A DNA stretch of 64,000 nt from CAZDKK01 sp964603725. Its GTDB lineage: Bacteria > Eisenbacteria > RBG-16-71-46 > CAIMUX01 > WJJG01. The notes under the pieces are model-generated. The model saw nothing but the letters and a program-made list of their open reading frames with translations, made no database searches and had not been told where the DNA came from. The stretch spans positions 6,404-70,403 of the forward strand of contig CAZRWW010000020.1 of NCBI GenBank assembly GCA_964603725.1, given 5' to 3'. The stretch's first letter is position 1, and each line of letters starts with the position of its first letter. Made by a program: the position numbers and the translations under genes. Shown in pieces: positions 58,985 to 64,000 of this stretch.

Positions 58985-61096
58985 ATGTCCGGCAAGAAAC
59001 TCATCCTGCTCAGCCTGCTGTTCTCGACCATTCTGCTCGGCCCGCCTGGCTCGATCGCGCGCGGCGCGGAAACGTCGCTCTCGGGGCCCACGCCGCTCCC
59101 GGCGCCGATCCCTGAGCGGGCAGCGCCGCTCGAGCGCGCGGCCGTGCTCGAGCGCGCGGCCGTGCTCGAGCGCGCGGCGGTGCTCGAGCGGGCGGCGGTG
59201 CTCGAGCGCGCGGCGGTGCACGAGCGGGCGGCGGTGCTCGAGCGGGCCCCCGCGCCGACGCGATGGATGGCGCCTCCCGGCGTCGAGCGCGCGCCGCACC
59301 AGCCGTGGCAGGCCAGCGGTCCCTTCGCCATCAGCGAGCTTCGGTCCTGGCCGGCCGAGGGCGCCCGCGAGCAGGGCCGCGTTGCCATCGTCGTGGAAGC
59401 CGTGCTCGAGCCGGTGATCGGACCGGCGGTGACGCAGTACGGCGCCGACCTGGCCGCCAGGGGCTACGGGCCGATCATCTCGGTCGTGAGCGGCGGCACG
59501 CCCGCGGACCTGCGGGCCTACCTGATCCAGCTCCACACCGAGCCGGGCGGGTTGGCCGGCGCCATCTTCGTCGGCAATGTACCCTACGCCATCTACGAGC
59601 TGGAGCAGCACTGGGACGCCGGTCCCGGCGACGGCCGCGAGTACGAGGACTTCCCGTGCGACATCTTCTTCATGGACATGAACGGCTCGTGGTTCGACGA
59701 CGGCGCCGGCGGCACGGTCCCGGCCGGCAACGGCAAGTACGACCGCTGGATCGATCCGCAGCAGCGGATCGAGATCTGGGTGGGCCGGATGCGGGTCGAC
59801 ACGCTGAGCCAACTGGGGTCGCCGCCCGCGATTCTGAACGCCTACTTCGCCCGCAATCACCTCTACCGCACCGGCCAGCTCGTGTCGCCGATCCCGCCCG
59901 CGCGGGCGCTGGCCTACGTGGACGACGACTGGGGCTACATGGTGCCCGGAACCGGCGGCGACGCGTGGTGCCTGGGGCAGGTCTACGCGGATGTGACCAG
60001 CGTCTATGACGTCGGCAGCAGTCCCGGCAACAACGCGACCTCCCAGAACTACCGCGCGGAGCACCTGCCGGCCAACTACCAGATGATCCACGTGCGCTCT
60101 CATGGAAGTCCCCCGGCGCACGGCTTCTACGAGAACTACGGGGGCAGCTTCAACTGGGTCTACGGCACGCAGTACTTGAGCATCGATCCCCCCGCGCAGT
60201 TCTTCTCGATGTTCATCTGCTCGGGGTGCGACTACACGGCGCAATACGGGCAGTACACGAGCTACCTCGGCGGGGTGGCCGCCTTCAACGAGCACGCGGG
60301 ACTCGCCGCCTGGGGCTCGACCAAGACCGGCGGCATGTGGAACGACGCCGACTTCTACTCGGTCCTGGGGCAGGGCCGGTGCCTGGGCGCCGCGTTCGTT
60401 CAGTGGTTCAACGCCTGCCACGCGGCCTGGCCGCAGTATGCCCCGCAGTGGTGGTACGGGATGGTCCTGATCGGCGATGCGGCTCTCGTGCCCAACGGCG
60501 ACTACTTCGCCCCCGCGGCCCCGACCGGGCTCACTGCGGTGGCTGAGACCGACGGCGTCGCCCTGAGCTGGAACGCCAATACCGAGCCCGACCTGGATCG
60601 CTATCACCTCTACCGCGCCGATGGCCTGCAGCCAAGCGAGTGGATCGCGGCGGTCGACGCCCCCGGCACGACCTACTGGGACACCGATCTGCTCGGCGGT
60701 CACACCTACACGTACTGGCTGACGGCCGTGGATCACCTCGACAATGAGAGCGCACTCTCGGAGCCCGATAGCGTAACCTTCGGGGTCTTCTCTGCGGCAG
60801 AGCCCCCTGCGGCGGTCGCGGCCGCGATGCTCACGGCCCGTCCGAGCCCGTTTCACGCCGAGACGACGTTCATCATGACGCTGTCCCGATCGCGGGCGCT
60901 GACCCTCGCGGTCTACGACGCCGCGGGCCGGCGCGTGCGGACGCTCGCCCACGGCCCGGGCGGCCGCGGTGCGCACGCCGTGAGCTGGGACGGACGCAGC
61001 GATGCCGGCACCCCGCTGGACGCCGGCGTCTACTTTGGCCGGTTGACGCTTCCGGACGGGCGCGCGATCACGCGGCCGGTTCTGTTGGTCAGGTAG
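58985..61096 (+). CDS. Secreted C25 (gingipain)-like cysteine protease with FN3 and FlgD-like tail
   Basis: 703 residues, ATG 58985. Signal peptide KKLILLSLLFSTILLGPPGS is followed by about eight ERAAVL hexapeptide repeats (residues ~43-90). The catalytic region shows VRSHGSPPAHGFY with His373 and FSMFICSGCDY with Cys412 (Cys415 nearby), the clan CD His-Gly/Cys arrangement of C25 peptidases. GAIFVGNVPYAIYE and GRMRVD are also family blocks. An FN3 domain (APTGLTAVAETDGVALSWNA) and an Ig tail (TARPSPFHAE, YDAAGRRVRTLA, WDGRSDAG) follow. Extracellular proteolysis is inferred. The substrate preference cannot be read from sequence. Confidence 0.78.
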   Translation: MSGKKLILLSLLFSTILLGPPGSIARGAETSLSGPTPLPAPIPERAAPLERAAVLERAAVLERAAVLERAAVLERAAVHERAAVLERAPAPTRWMAPPGVERAPHQPWQASGPFAISELRSWPAEGAREQGRVAIVVEAVLEPVIGPAVTQYGADLAARGYGPIISVVSGGTPADLRAYLIQLHTEPGGLAGAIFVGNVPYAIYELEQHWDAGPGDGREYEDFPCDIFFMDMNGSWFDDGAGGTVPAGNGKYDRWIDPQQRIEIWVGRMRVDTLSQLGSPPAILNAYFARNHLYRTGQLVSPIPPARALAYVDDDWGYMVPGTGGDAWCLGQVYADVTSVYDVGSSPGNNATSQNYRAEHLPANYQMIHVRSHGSPPAHGFYENYGGSFNWVYGTQYLSIDPPAQFFSMFICSGCDYTAQYGQYTSYLGGVAAFNEHAGLAAWGSTKTGGMWNDADFYSVLGQGRCLGAAFVQWFNACHAAWPQYAPQWWYGMVLIGDAALVPNGDYFAPAAPTGLTAVAETDGVALSWNANTEPDLDRYHLYRADGLQPSEWIAAVDAPGTTYWDTDLLGGHTYTYWLTAVDHLDNESALSEPDSVTFGVFSAAEPPAAVAAAMLTARPSPFHAETTFIMTLSRSRALTLAVYDAAGRRVRTLAHGPGGRGAHAVSWDGRSDAGTPLDAGVYFGRLTLPDGRAITRPVLLVR
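59113..59250 (+). repeat. 18-bp coding minisatellite (ERAAVL), about eight units
   Basis: Consecutive 18-bp units encode E-R-A-A-(V/P)-(L/H) directly after the signal peptide of the C25-like protein. Units are nearly identical, with most differences confined to cgc/cgg wobble. Frame is preserved on copy-number change. Confidence 0.92.
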
Positions 61097-61153
61097 CCGA
61101 CGCGGCGACCGCAGGCCCGGCTATGGCGATCCGCGGCGATCCGCGCGCGGCCG

Positions 61154-61498
61154 CTACGGATCGATGATCAGCACGCCCACGGCGCACACGGGCGGTCGCT
61201 CGCCCTGCCACACGATCGCCGTGTGATAGTAGTTCCCGGGCAGAACCGCCGTGCCCTCGACCATGACGCCTTCGGGCGTCGAGATGCTGTCTCCCACGGT
61301 CACGCCGTCATCGCCGCCGGAACCGGTGAACCGGATCCCCATCTGCTGCGGCGGCGCCACTACCACTCTCATGCTGTCACCTTCGGTCACCCAGTGAATG
61401 ATGTCCCGCACATGGACGCGATGCGAGTAGGGTTCCATCACCGCCGTGCCTGCGCCGATGATGACGTTGAACGTGACCGTCTGCTTGGACTGTCCCAT
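61154..61498 (-). CDS. Small hypothetical protein, beta-rich
   Basis: 114 residues, ATG 61498 with GGGAGG. No signal peptide. Sequence KQTVTFNVIIGAGTAVMEPY, VRDIIHWVTEGDSMRVVVAP, VMVEGTAVLPGNYYHTAIVW suggests a small beta-sandwich with a cupredoxin- or Ig-like strand pattern. No family recognised and no copper ligands arranged as in cupredoxins. It lies 30 bp downstream of the kinase stop region on the opposite side of a short gap, and ends convergently with the C25 gene. Confidence 0.6.
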   Translation of the reverse strand: MGQSKQTVTFNVIIGAGTAVMEPYSHRVHVRDIIHWVTEGDSMRVVVAPPQQMGIRFTGSGGDDGVTVGDSISTPEGVMVEGTAVLPGNYYHTAIVWQGERPPVCAVGVLIIDP

Positions 61499-61528
61499 GG
61501 GTATCCTCCCCCGGTAGGTGTCACTGCG

Positions 61529-64000
61529 CTACTTGTCCCCGTGTTTCACCGTCGTGTCCGTCACGACGCCCGCGAAGCGCGGGTCGGCCGCGAGCCCGGC
61601 CAGCGCTGGCTCCTGGCTCCATGAGGCGGCCGGCCAGCCCGAACGCACGGCCCGCGCGACCGCGCCCAACGCCGCTTCCCGTTCACCAAGCCCCTCGTAC
61701 ACCGCCGAGGCGTAGTAGAGCACGTCCGCCCGGTCGGGGGCGATCGCCAGGGCCTTCGCCAGGCTTTGCCGCGCCCCGGGTTGATCACCCAGCTCGACCT
61801 GATACTGCGCCAGCAGCGAAAGCAGCTCGGGGTCGTTCGGATTGACCGCCAGCATCTGCTCCGCCGCCGCCCGCGCCTGCCGGAAGGCGCTGTCGGCCTC
61901 GGTGGCATGCCCGGGCAGCAGGCGGCACGCGGTTGCCAGGCTGCCCCACACCCGGCAGTCGCGGGGGTTGATCGCGAGCGCCTGCGCGTACATGCGGGCG
62001 GCGTCTTCCAGGCGCCCTTCGTGGCGATAGGCCAGGGCGAGGTTGTTGTACGCTCGGTAGTTCGGCTCCAGCGCGAGCGATCGCTCGAGTGCCGCCACCG
62101 CTCCGGCGGCGTCGCCCGCATGCATGAGCGCCGCCCCCAGATTGGAATAGCCGCGCGCGTTGTCAGGGGTTAGCACGACCACGCGGCCGAAGGCCGCCGC
62201 GGCGTCACCATAGCGGCCGCGAACGGCGTAGAAGCCGCCGAGCTTGCTGTGAAAGGACCAGTCGCCGGGGCGCATGCTGATCGCCTCGAGAAACGTCTGC
62301 TCCGCGGCCTGGTCGTCGCCCAGATCCTGCTGCGCCTGCGCCAGACCCAAGTAGCCCGGCGCGCTGCGCGGATCGCGGGCGATGGCCGCCCGAAACTCCT
62401 GAGCGGCCTCCGACGGGCCGCCGATGCCCCGCAGGATCGTCCCCAGCGAGATGCGCGCCTCCGGCAGATCGGGGTTTTCGTTAACCGCCTCACGGGAGAC
62501 TTCCTCCGCCAGCCTGGCCCACTGCGCGTCCTTGGTCTCTTCGTAGAGCTTCCAGTAGGCCTCGCCCAGACCGGCCAGCGCGAGCGTGAAGCGGCCGTCG
62601 AGCGAGCGCGCCTGGCGAAACAAGTCCGCCGCGGTGCGCAGGTGCGCCTCGTCCCCGGGTTGCTGCAGATACCCGCGCGCCTGCAGATAGCAGTCGTAGG
62701 CCGTGACGTCCAACGTCGGCCGCGCCGCCGCGATCGGCAGGGCGGCCAGGTCGAACTCGCTGGCCAGGGCTTGGGCGACGTCGCTCGTCACGACGTCTTG
62801 CAGGGCGAACAGGTCGCTGGCCTGCTCCTCGATCAGGGAGCCCGCCAGAGTGACGCCCGTGCCGCGATCGACGAGCCGGTAGGTGATCCGCACGCGTTCT
62901 CCCGAGCGCTGCACCGCGCCTTCGAGCGCCAGCTTGACGCCCAGGTCGTCCTTCGGCTCGACGACCTGGATGCCCGCGAGCTCGGCCAGCCGAGCGCGCA
63001 CCGCCTCGGTGAGGCCGAGGGCCAGGCGCTCGTCCCGCGCGTCTCCGCCCAGACTGCGAAACGCATCGACGACGAGATAGGGCACGTGGGCGGCGGCCGC
63101 GTCGTTCGCCGGCAGGAGGCGCGTGATGTACCAGCCACCCGCGACGACCGCGATGGCCCCGCCCAAGACCGCCAGCGCCCGCCGCCGGCGGGTGAGGCTT
63201 GCCGCGCGCCCGCCGGCCCCGGATCGGCGCTCGGCCAGCAGGCGCAGATCGGCCAGCAGCGTCTGGGGGGTCGGTGGGCGCTCGCGCGGGTCCTTGGCGA
63301 GCATGCGCAGGACGAGGCGGTCGAGGTCGCGCGGCACCGCGCCATTCCAGCGGCTGGGCGGGGCCGGGGCGTCGCGGGTCACGGCGACGACCGTCGCGGC
63401 GGCCGTCGGTCGGAGGAACGGGTGACGCGCGGTCAACATCTCGTAGAAGACGACGCCGAGCGAGAAGATGTCGGATCGCGCGTCGGGCGCTCGTCCGGCG
63501 AGCAGCTCGGGCGCGAAGTAGCCCGGGGTGCCTCGCAGGCGCAGGCCATCGGCAGTGCGCGTGGCGTCGTCGCGCGAGTCCGGGGCGCGCGGCACGGCGT
63601 CGGGGGTGATGCTCGACACAGCGGCGCGCGGCGCCGCGTCGGGGGTGATGCTCGACGCGGCATCGGCGTGGACCGGCGGACAGAAGAAGTGGCGCGCGAT
63701 GCCGAAGTCGAGGATGCGCGCGCGGCCGTCTTCCGTGACGAGGATATTCTCGGGCTTCAGATCGCAGTGGATGACACCCTCGACCGCGGCGACCGCCAGA
63801 GCGGCGAGGCAATCGTCCGCGAGCGTGTAGAAGGCATCCAGCTCGAGTGGCCGGGCCAATCTCTCGCGCAGCGGCCGGCCGTGCGCGAGCTCCTCGATCA
63901 GGAATGCCTCGCTGCCGTCGCGGACAACGTCGTAGACCTTGACGATGGCGGGGTGATCGAGCGCCGAGGACGCCCGCCCCTCGCGCAGCAAGCGCTCGTA
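61529..64000 (-). CDS. Ser/Thr protein kinase with membrane helix and TPR domain (N-terminus off the window)
   Basis: 824 codons visible; the frame stays open to the window edge, so the ATP-binding glycine loop and catalytic lysine lie outside. Visible kinase motifs are VIHCDLKPENILV (HCD instead of HRD), LDFGIAR, GTPGYFAPE and DIFSLGVVFYEML. Between DFGIAR and GTPGYFAPE, the activation segment contains a ~40-residue insert with the duplicated unit SSITPDA(A/V)PRA. A single membrane helix (ALAVLGGAIAVVAGGWYITRL) follows, then a FlgO/adenylate-cyclase-associated-like domain (VPYLVVDAFRSLGGD) and ~9 TPR units to the C-terminus. Likely sensor kinase with an extracytoplasmic TPR platform. Confidence 0.88.
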   Translation of the reverse strand, partial: YERLLREGRASSALDHPAIVKVYDVVRDGSEAFLIEELAHGRPLRERLARPLELDAFYTLADDCLAALAVAAVEGVIHCDLKPENILVTEDGRARILDFGIARHFFCPPVHADAASSITPDAAPRAAVSSITPDAVPRAPDSRDDATRTADGLRLRGTPGYFAPELLAGRAPDARSDIFSLGVVFYEMLTARHPFLRPTAAATVVAVTRDAPAPPSRWNGAVPRDLDRLVLRMLAKDPRERPPTPQTLLADLRLLAERRSGAGGRAASLTRRRRALAVLGGAIAVVAGGWYITRLLPANDAAAAHVPYLVVDAFRSLGGDARDERLALGLTEAVRARLAELAGIQVVEPKDDLGVKLALEGAVQRSGERVRITYRLVDRGTGVTLAGSLIEEQASDLFALQDVVTSDVAQALASEFDLAALPIAAARPTLDVTAYDCYLQARGYLQQPGDEAHLRTAADLFRQARSLDGRFTLALAGLGEAYWKLYEETKDAQWARLAEEVSREAVNENPDLPEARISLGTILRGIGGPSEAAQEFRAAIARDPRSAPGYLGLAQAQQDLGDDQAAEQTFLEAISMRPGDWSFHSKLGGFYAVRGRYGDAAAAFGRVVVLTPDNARGYSNLGAALMHAGDAAGAVAALERSLALEPNYRAYNNLALAYRHEGRLEDAARMYAQALAINPRDCRVWGSLATACRLLPGHATEADSAFRQARAAAEQMLAVNPNDPELLSLLAQYQVELGDQPGARQSLAKALAIAPDRADVLYYASAVYEGLGEREAALGAVARAVRSGWPAASWSQEPALAGLAADPRFAGVVTDTTVKHGDK

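Noticed and set aside
58772..60976. 734-codon minus-strand frame with HRRALE-type repeats
   Set aside because: It is the antisense image of the ERAAVL repeats of the C25-like gene.

Overview
The window is GC-rich, with strongly GC-biased third codon positions, and looks like a chromosome fragment of an uncultivated Gram-negative bacterium. Eight predicted secreted proteins end in a FlgD-like Ig tail (PNPF..., GR.V..L, W.GR...G.p...GvYf). Several of them are parallel beta-helix proteins opening with a PDGTGDFPTI-type segment. Together with VCBS-repeat proteins and a WD40-coupled ToxR-type regulator, this profile is typical of Candidatus Eisenbacteria and related FCB-group lineages. That placement is inference from protein style; no rRNA or other marker gene is present and I saw no tRNA.

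Layout. 0-4.2 kb: start of a solute-binding lipoprotein, an aspartic-protease/PDZ lipoprotein, and a small membrane protein coupled to a GT-C type membrane protein. 4.1-6.6 kb: cydAB quinol oxidase. 6.9-15.8 kb: three large exported proteins (PQQ propeller plus HExxH metalloprotease; DUF5916-type protein; secreted peptidyl-arginine/agmatine deiminase). 16.1-20.4 kb: two translationally coupled beta-helix proteins and a Cys-rich secreted protein, bracketed by outward-facing, inverted remnants of one IS630-like element. 20.4-22.7 kb: polar amino-acid ABC transporter. 22.8-27.1 kb: VCBS-repeat protein divergent from a ToxR/WD40 regulator. 27.3-32.0 kb: decayed nucleotidyltransferase toxin module, a variant MnmA, an OPT-family transporter and an exported MTA/SAH nucleosidase. 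32.0-33.7 kb: an AAA/DUF4143 ATPase lodged between two fragments of an integrase-type transposase. 33.7-39.6 kb: a secreted glycosyltransferase-like protein, a broken and an intact beta-helix gene, msrC with duplicated debris, and a second Cys-rich secreted protein. 40.0-45.9 kb: PATAN-ATPase, PilT, an outer-membrane barrel and a large exported protein. 46.1-57.0 kb: bacteriohemerythrin, corrinoid methyl-transfer genes at both ends, ChrA, a GT-C protein, a frameshifted DUF4143 ATPase and methyltransferases. 57.5-64.0 kb: HDOD protein, C25-like protease, a small unknown protein and a Ser/Thr kinase with TPRs that runs off the edge.

How the genes fit together. Most of the coding capacity serves the cell surface: exported adhesin-like beta-helices, proteases, a deiminase and a barrel. 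The deiminase and the C25 protease, both with a C-terminal Ig tail, parallel the PPAD/gingipain pair of Porphyromonas. The clearest metabolic theme is corrinoid methyl transfer. A homocysteine-methyltransferase module and a corrinoid protein sit at 46.6-48.2 kb. A non-pyrrolysine MttB-family methyltransferase and a free-standing MetH-type reactivation domain sit at 54.8-57.0 kb. These would make a disassembled methionine synthase in which MttB replaces the folate domain. The accessory regions carry many scars: transposon ends, start-site duplications, nonsense and frameshift lesions, and coding minisatellites.
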